Origin: Microbulbifer agarilyticus S89 | GTDB taxonomy: Bacteria; Pseudomonadota; Gammaproteobacteria; Pseudomonadales; Cellvibrionaceae | DNA length: 64,000 bases | Direction: 5' to 3' | Assembly (NCBI RefSeq): GCF_000220505.1 | Contig: NZ_AFPJ01000024.1 | Coordinates: 93,835-157,834, forward strand | In this document: positions 55,092-63,974 of the stretch, piece after piece | How positions within the stretch are numbered: the stretch's first letter is position 1 | How the letters are laid out: each line of letters starts with the position of its first letter | The notes under the pieces: generated by a model | The model's database searches: none | What the model was told of the DNA's origin: nothing | The model's input: the letters and a program-made list of their open reading frames with translations, nothing else | Made by a program: the position numbers and the translations under genes

Positions 55092-56315
55092 TCAGGGGTT
55101 TCGCTTTTCTGACGAGTCACCGGCGTCCTTGTTCGGCGCCGCGTCCTCTTCATCAGACTCGCTGCCGTTGCTATCGCCCACCCGTAGCTTGTCGACTTCA
55201 GATTGCACCTCCTTTTCCAACTTTTCCAGGGGCCGCTCTCCTTCCTGCTCTTGCTGGGCCTCGTCATCTACCCGCAGGCCATGTCGCTTGGCGCGGATGC
55301 GCCACAGGCGTTTCGCCACCTCCTGGCGGTCCGGGGTTTTGTCTGCTTCATCGACAATCTCTTCACCCAACAGGGTCTCGAGAATATCTTCCAGCGCCAC
55401 CAGCCCTTCCAGACTGCCGTACTCATCCACCACCGCACTGATTTGCACCCGCCGCGACAACATTTTGTGGAAAACCTGATAGATGGCTGCGGTTTCCGGC
55501 ACCATCAACAAATCCCGACGCAGGCTGCGTAACGATGTGTCGCCCTCGCCGCGGGCGAAAGCCAGCAGCAGGTCCTGCTTGAGCACAAAGCCCACCACAA
55601 AATCCGCATCCTCCTGTTCATACACGGGAATGCGCGAGAAGCGGCTCTTCTCGACCTGTTCATAGGCTTCTGCCACCGTCATATCCTGGGACAGGGAAAA
55701 CACCACGGTGCGCGGCGTCATCACCTCACGCACGGTGTGATCGCGCAGGGTGAAAAACAAATTGTGCAGAATGCTGGACTCCTGCCGTTCCAACTGCCCT
55801 TCCGCCTCTCCGATTTCCGCCATAACCGCGAACTCCTCGCGGCTGAAGCCAGTGAGCGTAGCGCCATGGGCCAGGCCTTTGGTCAGCCATTCGGACAGCC
55901 AAACAAACGGCTTCAGTACAATCACCAAATAGCGCAGCACATACGCCGTGGCTGGTGCCAGCTGGCGCCAGTACACTGCACCCAGGGTCTTTGGAATGAT
56001 TTCAGAAAATACCAGAATCAGCAGGGTCAGAATGGCCGAGGCAATACCCAGATACTGGTTGCCGAATACTGCGGCTGCCTGGGCACCGGCACCCGCCGCA
56101 CCCACCGTGTGTGCCACGGTATTGAGGGTGAGAATTGCTGCGAGAGGCGCATTGATATCATCTTTTAGCTGCGCCAGCACTTTACCGGAACTGTGCCCCT
56201 CACGCTCCAACAGGCGGATGTAAGGGCGGGTCACACTGAGAATTACCGACTCCGCTATGGAGCATAGAAAAGAGAATCCCAGCGCGACGAAAACATAAGT
56301 AATCAGTAAAAACAT
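55092..56315 (-). CDS. CNNM/CorC-type transporter (DUF21 plus CBS domains)
   Basis: A 407-residue inner-membrane protein of the hemolysin/CNNM family linked to magnesium or cobalt movement. Three to four membrane helices (LITYVFVALGFSFLCSIAES; the VAHTVGAAGAGAQAAAVFGN stretch; ASAILTLLILVFSEIIPKTL) form DUF21, followed by CBS domains at about 200-320 (REVMTPRTVVFSLSQDMTVA). It lacks a clear C-terminal CorC domain and instead ends in a long acidic, Ser-rich tail. Its start is six bases after the rhomboid stop. Confidence 0.88.
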   Translation of the reverse strand: MFLLITYVFVALGFSFLCSIAESVILSVTRPYIRLLEREGHSSGKVLAQLKDDINAPLAAILTLNTVAHTVGAAGAGAQAAAVFGNQYLGIASAILTLLILVFSEIIPKTLGAVYWRQLAPATAYVLRYLVIVLKPFVWLSEWLTKGLAHGATLTGFSREEFAVMAEIGEAEGQLERQESSILHNLFFTLRDHTVREVMTPRTVVFSLSQDMTVAEAYEQVEKSRFSRIPVYEQEDADFVVGFVLKQDLLLAFARGEGDTSLRSLRRDLLMVPETAAIYQVFHKMLSRRVQISAVVDEYGSLEGLVALEDILETLLGEEIVDEADKTPDRQEVAKRLWRIRAKRHGLRVDDEAQQEQEGERPLEKLEKEVQSEVDKLRVGDSNGSESDEEDAAPNKDAGDSSEKRNP

Positions 56316-56321
56316 AAGTGC

Positions 56322-57356
56322 TTAGAAAGATTTTTGACCGGTATTTGTTTTGAGATCGCCTGACTGCGTGGATGGAGTGAAATACCGCTGCGCACCACCA
56401 CCCAGGCAAAACAGTATCCCAAGCAGAAGCCCTGCGGCAAACCCTCCCGCATGCGCGGCATTGGCAATGCCACCGGGAATAAAGTAATCCACCAGCCCGG
56501 TCATGCACACCAGCAACCACACCACCGCAAGCCAGATCAATGCTGCGGGCACATCGCGCCACTGGGGTTGCCAGCGCTGGATTACCAGCGCCGCGCCGAT
56601 CAATGCGTACACCACCCCGGACATACCGCCAAATAAGTTACCCGGCGACCAGGCATACTGGGCAATGTTGGCCACCGGCGCACTGATCAGCACCAGCAAT
56701 GCAAACCACAGTGATCCCGCGCGCGCCTCCAGTGAGCGCCCCACAATCCAGATGCCCAGGCTGTTGAATAGTGCGTGCGGAATCGAGAAGTGCACCATCG
56801 CCGGCGTCCACAGCCGCCAGAACTCGCCGCGGGACAGCTGCTGGCTCAATATTGAACCGGGCAAATCGAAATCGCCCTGCTGCTCCGGGTAAATCACCAG
56901 AGGCTCGGCCCAGCCCTGGCGCAGTAAAAACCAACCGATAAAACACAGGGCAATCAACAACAGGGATACCGGGGTCTGCTGCAATGGCCACTGCGGGATC
57001 GCCGATACGGGTTCGGCACTTTTGGCTCGCGCCGTTTTTTTCGCGCCGGCCTCGGTGACAGGTTGCGCGGCCGCACTATCTACTGCGCCACCACTATTTA
57101 CATTTTCAGTTTCACCCTGCTCTTCAGAAGGATCGTGGACCTGCAGCTCAATTCGGGCCAGATCCACACTGCCGTCCTGCCAGCGAGCGAACAAATCACG
57201 CAAAGGTTCCACCAATTGCGGCACCAAACTGGCAACCACCTGCGCATTATTTTCTTCACTGATACGCACGGGCAGTTCGTGACGGCGAATAAATTCCGCG
57301 AGCGGAGACAAGTCTCGACCCAGGGGAAATTCACATATGGTAATCCACTGATTCAA
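56322..57356 (-). CDS. Rhomboid intramembrane serine protease (GlpG-like)
   Basis: A 344-residue membrane protease. An N-terminal soluble domain (about residues 1-80, CEFPLGRDLSPLAEFIRRHE) and a Pro/Ala/Lys-rich linker precede six membrane segments. The catalytic pair is visible: Ser in NLFGGMSGVVYALIGAAL near residue 245 and His in NAAHAGGFAAGLLLGILF near residue 302. HALFNSLGIWIVG carries the family HxxxN. It is closely spaced with the CNNM-type gene (6 bp), so they form an operon. Substrates are unknown. Confidence 0.92.
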   Translation of the reverse strand: MNQWITICEFPLGRDLSPLAEFIRRHELPVRISEENNAQVVASLVPQLVEPLRDLFARWQDGSVDLARIELQVHDPSEEQGETENVNSGGAVDSAAAQPVTEAGAKKTARAKSAEPVSAIPQWPLQQTPVSLLLIALCFIGWFLLRQGWAEPLVIYPEQQGDFDLPGSILSQQLSRGEFWRLWTPAMVHFSIPHALFNSLGIWIVGRSLEARAGSLWFALLVLISAPVANIAQYAWSPGNLFGGMSGVVYALIGAALVIQRWQPQWRDVPAALIWLAVVWLLVCMTGLVDYFIPGGIANAAHAGGFAAGLLLGILFCLGGGAQRYFTPSTQSGDLKTNTGQKSF

Positions 57357-57393
57357 ACGGTAATCCTTGTTCAGTCAATGCGCATTCAGGGCC

Positions 57394-57424
57394 AATAAAA
57401 AAACGCGGCTGGTTTGCCGCGTTT
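57394..57424 (-). terminator. Rho-independent terminator after ubiI
   Basis: A 9-bp stem (57401-57409 with 57416-57424) with six-base loop and an A run on the left that forms the T run in the minus direction. It separates ubiI from the rhomboid gene. Confidence 0.88.
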
Positions 57425-57461
57425 CGCTCTTGTGCTGTTGCGCCATCTCTTCGCGCACAGC

Positions 57462-58697
57462 TTAAACCGACATTGCGCGCATAATAATGCGTTTTTTCAG
57501 CATCGGGCTGGCATCCACCATACTGAGCCCGGTGTTGCGCAGCCAGCGCCAGTGTAGATCGCCCGCTCCGAATAGAGATTTAAAGGCGCTCATCGCTTTG
57601 AGGGTAGAGGCATTCTCGCCACGCCGGCGACGCTGGTAGCGCGCCAGTACCGACGCATGCGCTGGGGAAATACCTCGCTTCAGGGCGCGCTCCACCTCTT
57701 CCGTCAGCACTTGGGCATCCATCAGCCCGAGGTTTGCGCCCTGCCCCGCCAATGGATGAATACTATGCGCGGCATCGCCAATCAATGCGGCACCCGGGCC
57801 GAAGTAAGACTCGGCATGACGCGCACGCAGGGCAAACGAAAAGCGCTCACTGACCGACTCGATCGCCCCTAGACGGCTTTCAATCGCCTTCTCCAAATTT
57901 AATGCAAACGCCTGGTCATCCAGCATCACCAGCTCGCGGGCCAGCTCATCATCGGCGGACCAGACCACCGCACAATGCTTATCGTCACCCAGACCGGCCA
58001 GCGGCAACATCGCCACCGGACCAGTATCCAGAAAACGCTGCCAGGCGGTGTTCTGGTGCGGCTGTTCACAGCGCGCCACACACACCAGCGCGGTCTGGCG
58101 ATAATCCACATCCCGCGTACGGATGCGCAGCAAGTCACGCACGCGCGAACGGGCCCCATCGGCACCCACCAGCAAGCGGGTAGTGAGTATCGGGGACTGG
58201 TCGTCCAGGCCATCGATCATGTCACGATTGGGGCTGCGCGCCTGCAGGTGCCATAAGCCGCAGTCCCGCCACCAGCTCTCTAGCTTAAAGCCGGTTTCCA
58301 TGCTCACGTTGGGTAGCTCTTCCATACGCTGGCGCAAGGCGGCAAGGATCACATTGTTTTCCACGATGTGCCCCAGATTGGGCAGCTTCACATCCCGACA
58401 ATCGAAATAGACCGAACCCGTACCTTCTGCATCCCACACGCGCATCTGGGTGTACGGGCATTCCCGCTTGCCCTCGATCAGCTGCCAGGCGCCGGTCTCC
58501 GCCAGTAATTTGCGCGAGGCTTCCGTCAACGCCACGACTCGCGCGTCGTAGGCATCCGGGCGCACCGGCTGCTCCACGGTCGACGCCTCCAACAGCGAAA
58601 TGCGTAATTGTGGGCAACGCACAGCCAGCAGAGCCGCCTGCGCCATACCCACCATGCCGCCACCAACGATGGTCACATCCATTCGCTGTCTGTTCAT
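57462..58697 (-). CDS. ubiI: Ubiquinone biosynthesis FAD-dependent hydroxylase (UbiI/VisC type)
   Basis: A 411-residue flavoprotein of the UbiH/UbiF/VisC family that hydroxylates the ring of ubiquinone precursors. It has VTIVGGGMVGMAQAALLAVR (FAD binding) near the N-terminus, LVGADGARSRVRDLLRIRTR near residue 180, and GAALIGDAAHSIHPLAGQGA near residue 300. Whether its exact step is C5 (UbiI) or C6 hydroxylation is inferred from place after ubiH. ATG 58697 is chosen, with GGAG upstream; a second ATG five codons later and an extended frame upstream are less likely or possible. Confidence 0.88.
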   Translation of the reverse strand: MNRQRMDVTIVGGGMVGMAQAALLAVRCPQLRISLLEASTVEQPVRPDAYDARVVALTEASRKLLAETGAWQLIEGKRECPYTQMRVWDAEGTGSVYFDCRDVKLPNLGHIVENNVILAALRQRMEELPNVSMETGFKLESWWRDCGLWHLQARSPNRDMIDGLDDQSPILTTRLLVGADGARSRVRDLLRIRTRDVDYRQTALVCVARCEQPHQNTAWQRFLDTGPVAMLPLAGLGDDKHCAVVWSADDELARELVMLDDQAFALNLEKAIESRLGAIESVSERFSFALRARHAESYFGPGAALIGDAAHSIHPLAGQGANLGLMDAQVLTEEVERALKRGISPAHASVLARYQRRRRGENASTLKAMSAFKSLFGAGDLHWRWLRNTGLSMVDASPMLKKRIIMRAMSV

Positions 58698-58790
58698 AGG
58701 CAGAGTGTCTCCGGACAAGAAATTTTGAGGGGAGTGGGCGACCCGATCCATTGCCGAACCGCCGCAGAAATCCGAACTGTTATAGTGTGC

Positions 58791-60056
58791 TTATCGTGCA
58801 ATCCCAGCCGCTTGCCGGGCAAAAGCAGCCCGCGCGGTTGGCGCCAGCGCCAATCCCAGCAAGCCCAGCTGGCGCAAACCGCTGACCAACAGGTTGCGGG
58901 ACGCGAATAAGGACGGGACCTTATCGCTGAAACCGATGGTTAGCATCTGATCCTGTTGGCGCTCACGCCAAAAATGCTGCATTAATTCTAGCTCGCCGGG
59001 GCCACTTTGCGCGAAGTTCGCGCCTTTTGCCGCCATTTCCCTGCGGATCACTCGCGCCAGGGTTTCGCAGTCGCGCAGGGTGAGATTGAACCCCTGGCCC
59101 GCCACCGGGTGCAGAAAGTGCGCGCTATTGCCCACCAGCGCCACCCCGCGGCGCACCTGTTCACGCGCCAGCGACAGGGTCAGCGGGTAACTGTGCACCT
59201 TGCCTGCGCGCACGATACGCCCCGCGCGCCAGCCGAAACTGTCCTGCAGGCGCTGCAAAAAATCGGCTTCGGGCAGGTCTGTGAGCGCCTGTTCACTGCC
59301 GCTTTCACACGTCCACACCAACGCTGCCCGGTGCATATCGTCGCGCTTGGGCAGCGGCAGCAGGGCCATGGGACCTCGCTCGGTAAAGCGCTCATAGGCC
59401 ACCCCGCCATGGTCACGCTGCAACCCCACGGTGGTTACCAGTGCGTGTTGCTGGTAATCGACTTTCTCGGTGGCAATACCTAGTTCGCGGCACAACGCGG
59501 AATCCGCACCATCGGCGACCACCAGCAGGCGGGTATCCAGGCGGGTCGCCTGCGTATCACGGTGCACCTCAAGGCGGGCCCCCGATGGGTGCATTGCCAC
59601 CTTGGCAACTTCGGCGGGCGCCCACACATCCACCGCGGACGCTGACAGGGCGCGATACAGCATCGGCCCCAGGGCCGCATTTTCGATTACCGCGCCGAGC
59701 ATACCTGCAAAGCTCGCATCCTCCTCCCGCTGCGCCTGCAAACTGGCGCCCAGGCTGTGACCGCGATCAGACACCTGGACCCGACGGATCGGTGCGGCGT
59801 ACTTCTGCAATTCAGACCACAGACCCAGCTCGTCAAAAATTCGCAGGCTACCCGCAGCAATGGCGGTGGCACGGGTATCGAAGCTCGGCAGTTTGAGCTC
59901 ACCCGCATCGGCAACAATCGACTGGCGCTCGAGCAACGTCACTTTGAGCCCCGGGCAGTGGTGAGCCAACAACAGTGCCAGGCTGGCCCCCGCCATGCCG
60001 CCGCCAACAATGGCAACGTCGGTCAGTTGCGTGTCGACCATTTGCTTGTCAGTCAT
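58791..60056 (-). CDS. ubiH: 2-octaprenyl-6-methoxyphenol hydroxylase
   Basis: A 421-residue FAD hydroxylase of ubiquinone synthesis, in the Ubi enzyme complex on the cytosolic membrane face. FAD motif DVAIVGGGMAGASLALLLAH at the N-terminus, VVADGADSALCRELGIAT near residue 185, and VALVGNSAHFLHPVAGQGFN near residue 310. Here the usual DAAH motif reads NSAH. The ATG overlaps the pepP stop by four bases. Confidence 0.92.
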   Translation of the reverse strand: MTDKQMVDTQLTDVAIVGGGMAGASLALLLAHHCPGLKVTLLERQSIVADAGELKLPSFDTRATAIAAGSLRIFDELGLWSELQKYAAPIRRVQVSDRGHSLGASLQAQREEDASFAGMLGAVIENAALGPMLYRALSASAVDVWAPAEVAKVAMHPSGARLEVHRDTQATRLDTRLLVVADGADSALCRELGIATEKVDYQQHALVTTVGLQRDHGGVAYERFTERGPMALLPLPKRDDMHRAALVWTCESGSEQALTDLPEADFLQRLQDSFGWRAGRIVRAGKVHSYPLTLSLAREQVRRGVALVGNSAHFLHPVAGQGFNLTLRDCETLARVIRREMAAKGANFAQSGPGELELMQHFWRERQQDQMLTIGFSDKVPSLFASRNLLVSGLRQLGLLGLALAPTARAAFARQAAGIAR

Positions 60057-61387
60057 AACAGGGCTTCCTGAACCAAATCACCGGCGCTCATCAGCTGTTC
60101 GATATCGGCAATGGATTTTGGGGCATCCGCAGACAAGATCTTGCAGCCCTCTTTCGTCAACGCTACATCATCTTCAATACGAATGCCGATGCCGCGGAAT
60201 TTTTCCGCCACAGACACTGCATCCGCGCCGATATAAATACCGGGCTCCACCGTCATCGCCATCCCAACTTCCAGCTGCCGCCACTGCCCATGCACCTTGT
60301 AATCACCCACATCGTGCACGTCCATGCCCAGCCAATGACCGACTCTGTGCATATAAAACTGCCGGTAAGCACCGGACTCAATCAGTCCGTCAATATTGCC
60401 CTGCAACAACCCCAGATCTTTTAATCCCTGCACAATAACTGCAACACTGGCGAGGTGTGGTTGATCCCAGTCATGCCCCGGGCGAATTTTTTCAATCGCC
60501 GCTTGCTGGCTCGCGAGCACAATTTCATACACCGCTTTTTGCGGGCCACTGAACCGGCCACTGACAGGAATGGTGCGGGTAATATCGGCGGCGTAGCCGC
60601 GAAACTCACAGCCCGCATCGATCAAAACCAGGTCGCCTTTTTTCAACTGTGCATTATTAGCGATGTAATGCATGACCAGAGCATTGCGACCGCTGCCCAC
60701 AATACTCGGGTAAGCCGGCTCGCGTGCACCCTCAGTGGCAAAGGTATGCAGCAATTCGGCTTCCAGCTGGTATTCGTACACTCCGGGACGACAGGCCTGC
60801 ATCGCCCGGCGATGCCCTGCCGCGCTGATCTCGGAGGCGCGCGCCATCAGGCGAATTTCCGCCGCGCTTTTGAACAGGCGCAAATCGTGCAGTAGCGGGT
60901 CGAGGCTCACCATCTGCGGTGCACCGCTACTACCCGGCGCACCTTCAATGGCTTGCAGATAGGCTTGCAGCCGCCGGTCCAACTGCGGGTAACGGCCCAT
61001 GGTGTAGCAGATAAATTCCCGCCCCTCGAGCAAGCCGGGAAGAATATCGTCGAGGTCACCGATCGGGAATGCATCGCACAGACCGCAGCTCTCCGCCGCC
61101 CGCTCCGGCCCGAGGCGTGGGCCATCCCACATTTCCTTGTCTGCATCGCGCTCGCGACAAAACAGCACGGATTCGCCCTGGGCACGCCCGGGCGCAATGA
61201 CCAGCAGGGATTCTGGCTCGCTAAACCCCGTCAGGTAGAGAAAATCACTATCCTGGCGGAACGGAAAGTAGGTATCGCGGGAGCGCAGCTGTTCCCGCGC
61301 GGCAGGAACGATGGCGACACTGTTTTCCGGCAATGCATCCACCAAGCGCTGACGGCGGCGGGCGTATTCGGCTTTCGAGATATTCAT
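60053..61387 (-). CDS. pepP: Xaa-Pro aminopeptidase
   Basis: A 444-residue metallopeptidase that removes an N-terminal residue before proline. It has an N-terminal non-catalytic domain (to about residue 170) and the pita-bread domain with the metal ligands in VLIDAGCEFRGYAADITRTI, MHRVGHWLGMDVHDVGDY, MTVEPGIYIGAD and IRIEDDVALT. Order ygfB-pepP-ubiH-ubiI is conserved in gammaproteobacteria. It begins 22 bp after the UPF0149 gene. Confidence 0.96.
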   Translation of the reverse strand: MNISKAEYARRRQRLVDALPENSVAIVPAAREQLRSRDTYFPFRQDSDFLYLTGFSEPESLLVIAPGRAQGESVLFCRERDADKEMWDGPRLGPERAAESCGLCDAFPIGDLDDILPGLLEGREFICYTMGRYPQLDRRLQAYLQAIEGAPGSSGAPQMVSLDPLLHDLRLFKSAAEIRLMARASEISAAGHRRAMQACRPGVYEYQLEAELLHTFATEGAREPAYPSIVGSGRNALVMHYIANNAQLKKGDLVLIDAGCEFRGYAADITRTIPVSGRFSGPQKAVYEIVLASQQAAIEKIRPGHDWDQPHLASVAVIVQGLKDLGLLQGNIDGLIESGAYRQFYMHRVGHWLGMDVHDVGDYKVHGQWRQLEVGMAMTVEPGIYIGADAVSVAEKFRGIGIRIEDDVALTKEGCKILSADAPKSIADIEQLMSAGDLVQEALL

Positions 61388-61409
61388 TCAGGACGCTGAC
61401 GGTGAGATA

Positions 61410-61991
61410 TCAATGCAGAGTTGGGCCGGCAGGCTTCTTCGCTGCCGCGGCAGGATCACCCACTGAAGCATTATTGCATTCGACAAAAATATTCAGCGCG
61501 GCCATACGTACATACTCCTGCACCTCGAACAGCTGGCGCTCCTGCTCGGCACCATTTTCCATGCCTTCGGCATCCAGCTGGGCAATCTCTGCCATATCTT
61601 TTAGCGCCTCACTGCTAGTGGGCAGGAGTTTTTCACTGTATTTGCCCACACCAAAGCCATGCAGAAAACCCTCACACCACAGGCACAGGGTCTGGCCGCG
61701 CTCCGCCAGTTCGTCACTGTCACTCAGCAGCGGTTCAAACGAGAAATCTTTTTCGGAAAAGTCGTGCAGGCTTTTTGTTGCCAGAGCCTGTACGCCGCTG
61801 TTCAGGTCTGCAGGTACCGCTTCCAGGTCGAGAAATTCACCGGCTTCTTTCTGCCAGCGCGCCGCATCGGGACGGGCACCCGCGGCAAGTAACCCACAGA
61901 TAAATCCGTGTAACTCACTTGGGCCAACCTTGCCTCCCGCAGCGACGATCTGATTGGCGAGGTCATCAAACGACAACTTTTTTGCGGACAT
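61410..61991 (-). CDS. ygfB: UPF0149 (YgfB-like) protein
   Basis: A 193-residue helical protein of the YgfB family: SFDDLANQIVAAGGKVGPSE, LHGFICGLLAAGARPDAARW and LWCEGFLHGFGVGKYSEKLL. In Pseudomonas, YgfB affects beta-lactamase expression and other regulons; a regulatory role is possible here but not evident from sequence. It is first in the operon with pepP, ubiH and ubiI, and divergent from zapA. Confidence 0.92.
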   Translation of the reverse strand: MSAKKLSFDDLANQIVAAGGKVGPSELHGFICGLLAAGARPDAARWQKEAGEFLDLEAVPADLNSGVQALATKSLHDFSEKDFSFEPLLSDSDELAERGQTLCLWCEGFLHGFGVGKYSEKLLPTSSEALKDMAEIAQLDAEGMENGAEQERQLFEVQEYVRMAALNIFVECNNASVGDPAAAAKKPAGPTLH

Positions 61992-62407
61992 ACATACTCC
62001 AAAAAACCAAGACGTTACGTGGGGCCGTGTTCACGACACAGCGAGTGTATCGGGCGGGCACCACCTCTCCTGCCCTACCTTCACTACTAACACTGCCAGT
62101 TTCCAGTCACTGACTTTCGGCTAATGTGCCTTACGCTTTTCCAGCATTGGTGACAGGAACTTGAAAACTTGCGTTAGCGCCGGGAATTAACCACCCGCAC
62201 ATGCAATAATCTTTACCGCAAATTTAAATGTGCGAATAAATCGCCAATCTGGCGAAATAATAGCTAATTCACTCCCCCGGCGGGCGATCGTGCGGGTATA
62301 CGCCTATTGCAGGTAATTGACCCTCCAATATACCGGCAATATAGTAGCGGAATACCCCGACTTGCGCAGGTCATTGGAGCAGGCGGCGCACACGATACGC
62401 AGGAATT
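61992..62407. other. Divergent promoter region between ygfB and the zapA group
   Basis: 416 bp, AT-rich in its middle. It contains the promoter listed at 62317-62345 and should hold a leftward promoter for ygfB. I see no gene, tRNA or strong repeat. Confidence 0.5.
62317..62345 (+). promoter_or_regulatory. Predicted sigma-70 promoter for the zapA group
   Basis: TTGACC (62317-62322) and TATAGT (62340-62345) separated by 17 bp, a near-consensus pair; transcription would start near 62352, about 55 bp before the first gene. Confidence 0.7.
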
Positions 62408-62611
62408 ATGGACAAAGTACAGGCGTTAGAACTCAAGCTAGACACGCTGATTCAGCAGTATCAGCAGCTGGCGGCCGACAATCAGGCCCTGCGCGAGCAG
62501 GAAGGCCTGTGGCAGCAAGAGCGTCAACGACTTATTAAAAACAACGAAATTGCCCGCAGCCGTGTTGAGACCATCATCAACCGCCTGAAAGGCATCAACC
62601 CTGACGGCTGA
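62408..62611 (+). CDS. TIGR02449-family short coiled-coil protein
   Basis: A 67-residue, fully helical protein: KVQALELKLDTLIQQYQQLA, then EGLWQQERQRLIKNNEIARS and RVETIINRLKGI. Leu heptads give a parallel coiled coil. The family is regularly encoded next to zapA and recalls ZapB in size and coiled coil, so a role at the division ring is plausible but unproven. AGGA precedes the ATG. zapA follows after 55 bp. Confidence 0.85.
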   Translation: MDKVQALELKLDTLIQQYQQLAADNQALREQEGLWQQERQRLIKNNEIARSRVETIINRLKGINPDG

Positions 62612-62666
62612 CATCAGAATCTAAATCCTGGTAGCAAGAGTCAAAACGCCCGAGCCCTGATGATCC

Positions 62667-62981
62667 ATGAGCAGTAATACCAACCAATCCGCCACCGTCG
62701 CAGTAACCATACTCGACAAAGAGTATCGGGTTGCCTGCTCTGAAGATGAGCAGGCTGGCCTGCAGGCGTCCGCAAAATTACTCAATGAGCGAATGGCGAA
62801 AATTCGCAATAGCGGCTCCGTGATCGGCGCCGAGCGTATCGCGGTGATGGCTGCGCTGAATATTGCACACGAATTGATTCAGGCCAAAGCCGACCTCGCA
62901 CGCCAGCCCGTGGAAGAGCAGATGCTCGACCGACTGCACGAAAAAGTTCAGGCTGCCCTGAACAAGTTCGACAACATCTAA
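62667..62981 (+). CDS. zapA: Cell division protein ZapA
   Basis: Cytosolic FtsZ-binding protein that cross-links protofilaments. The 104-residue protein has a small N-terminal head (SATVAVTILDKEYRVACSED) and a long helical C-terminus (AERIAVMAALNIAHELIQAK) that tetramerises. Position next to 6S RNA and ygfA matches many gammaproteobacteria. Confidence 0.94.
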   Translation: MSSNTNQSATVAVTILDKEYRVACSEDEQAGLQASAKLLNERMAKIRNSGSVIGAERIAVMAALNIAHELIQAKADLARQPVEEQMLDRLHEKVQAALNKFDNI

Positions 62982-63097
62982 CGCGTTAAGTTAGCCCCTT
63001 CCCCGCTGCGCGCCACAAACTTGACTAGCGTAAAAAAGTCCATTTTGGCGCGAAAGTGCGTTTAGCCAAGACCTTCCACAAGAGGTATACTGCTTAC

Positions 63098-63276
63098 TCG
63101 CCCTGAAGTGTTGGCCAGTTGACTATGTCCTGAGCCGATAATTCTACCCTGGAGGTTTCCAGCGGGTGTTGGTGTGCAAGTCCGCCATGTAGCGGAAAGC
63201 CTTATGCATCCCGGAGACCCCCACCTTGAGCCTTACGGTTCAAGGCTATGTCTTCAGCCGCATCTTCGGGGCTCCT
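63098..63276 (+). ncRNA. ssrS: 6S RNA
   Basis: Mimics an open promoter to bind sigma-70 RNA polymerase. The sequence resembles E. coli 6S RNA: TCCTGAGCCGATAATTC on the 5' side, AAAGCCTTA in the middle, and CACCTTGAGCC followed by GGTTCAAGG on the 3' side. The closing stem pairs CCCTGAAG (63101-63108) with CTTCGGGG (63264-63271). A TATACT box at 63086-63091 puts the 5' end near 63098. It lies between zapA and ygfA, the conserved place. Ends are accurate to a few bases only. Confidence 0.92.
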
Positions 63277-63345
63277 AATTCCCATGCTCGCGCTTTCGCT
63301 GCGGAACGCAGTGGAGCGCGCATACCTGCGCATACCTGTAAGTCG

Positions 63346-63945
63346 ATGCCCGATCTCTCAGCGCTCCCAAATAAACACCAACTGCGCAAACAGATACGCG
63401 CCGCGCGCCGTGCCCTCTCCCCTCACCAACAACGACTCGCCAGCCGGCATTTGTGCTTGCGCATCGCTCGCAGTCCCGAGCTTAAACGCGCACGGCATAT
63501 CGGTATCTACTGGCCCATGGATGGAGAAATCGACCCCCGCGCACTGTACACACGCTTCCCGGACAAACAGTTTTACCTGCCCGCCTTACCGCGCCCGGGG
63601 CGCAACACCATGACGTTTTTGCGCTGGCACGGTGCGCCGTTGCGCTATCGCAACCGCTACGGTATCCCCGAGCCAGCATTTAGCCGCAGCGAGGCCCGTA
63701 GGCCTCAGAAGCTGGACATCGTTCTGGTACCACTGGTGGCCTTTGACCCAAGTGGGGCACGCCTAGGTATGGGGGCGGGCTATTACGACCGCACCTTCGC
63801 GTTCAAGCACCTGCGGCCAGGCAGCGGCCCACAGCTGGTGGGCGTGGCGCACCAGCTGCAGTGTGTGGAAAAGCTAACGATGGAAAGCTGGGACATTCCG
63901 CTCGCCCTGGTGGCAACCGATGAGCGCCTTTACCGCTGCGGCTAG
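63346..63945 (+). CDS. ygfA: 5-formyltetrahydrofolate cyclo-ligase
   Basis: ATP-dependent enzyme that returns 5-formyl-THF to the folate pool. From PDLSALPNKHQLRKQIRAAR the 199 residues match the family: HIGIYWPMDGEIDPRALYTR, LVPLVAFDPSGARLGMGAGY and YDRTF. The same frame is open back to 63226, but that segment lies within 6S RNA and is not conserved protein; ATG 63346 is chosen despite a weak ribosome site. In E. coli it is processed from the same transcript as 6S RNA. Confidence 0.93.
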   Translation: MPDLSALPNKHQLRKQIRAARRALSPHQQRLASRHLCLRIARSPELKRARHIGIYWPMDGEIDPRALYTRFPDKQFYLPALPRPGRNTMTFLRWHGAPLRYRNRYGIPEPAFSRSEARRPQKLDIVLVPLVAFDPSGARLGMGAGYYDRTFAFKHLRPGSGPQLVGVAHQLQCVEKLTMESWDIPLALVATDERLYRCG

Positions 63946-63974
63946 CGAAACCTCGCACCGGAGAGTAGAAAAAG

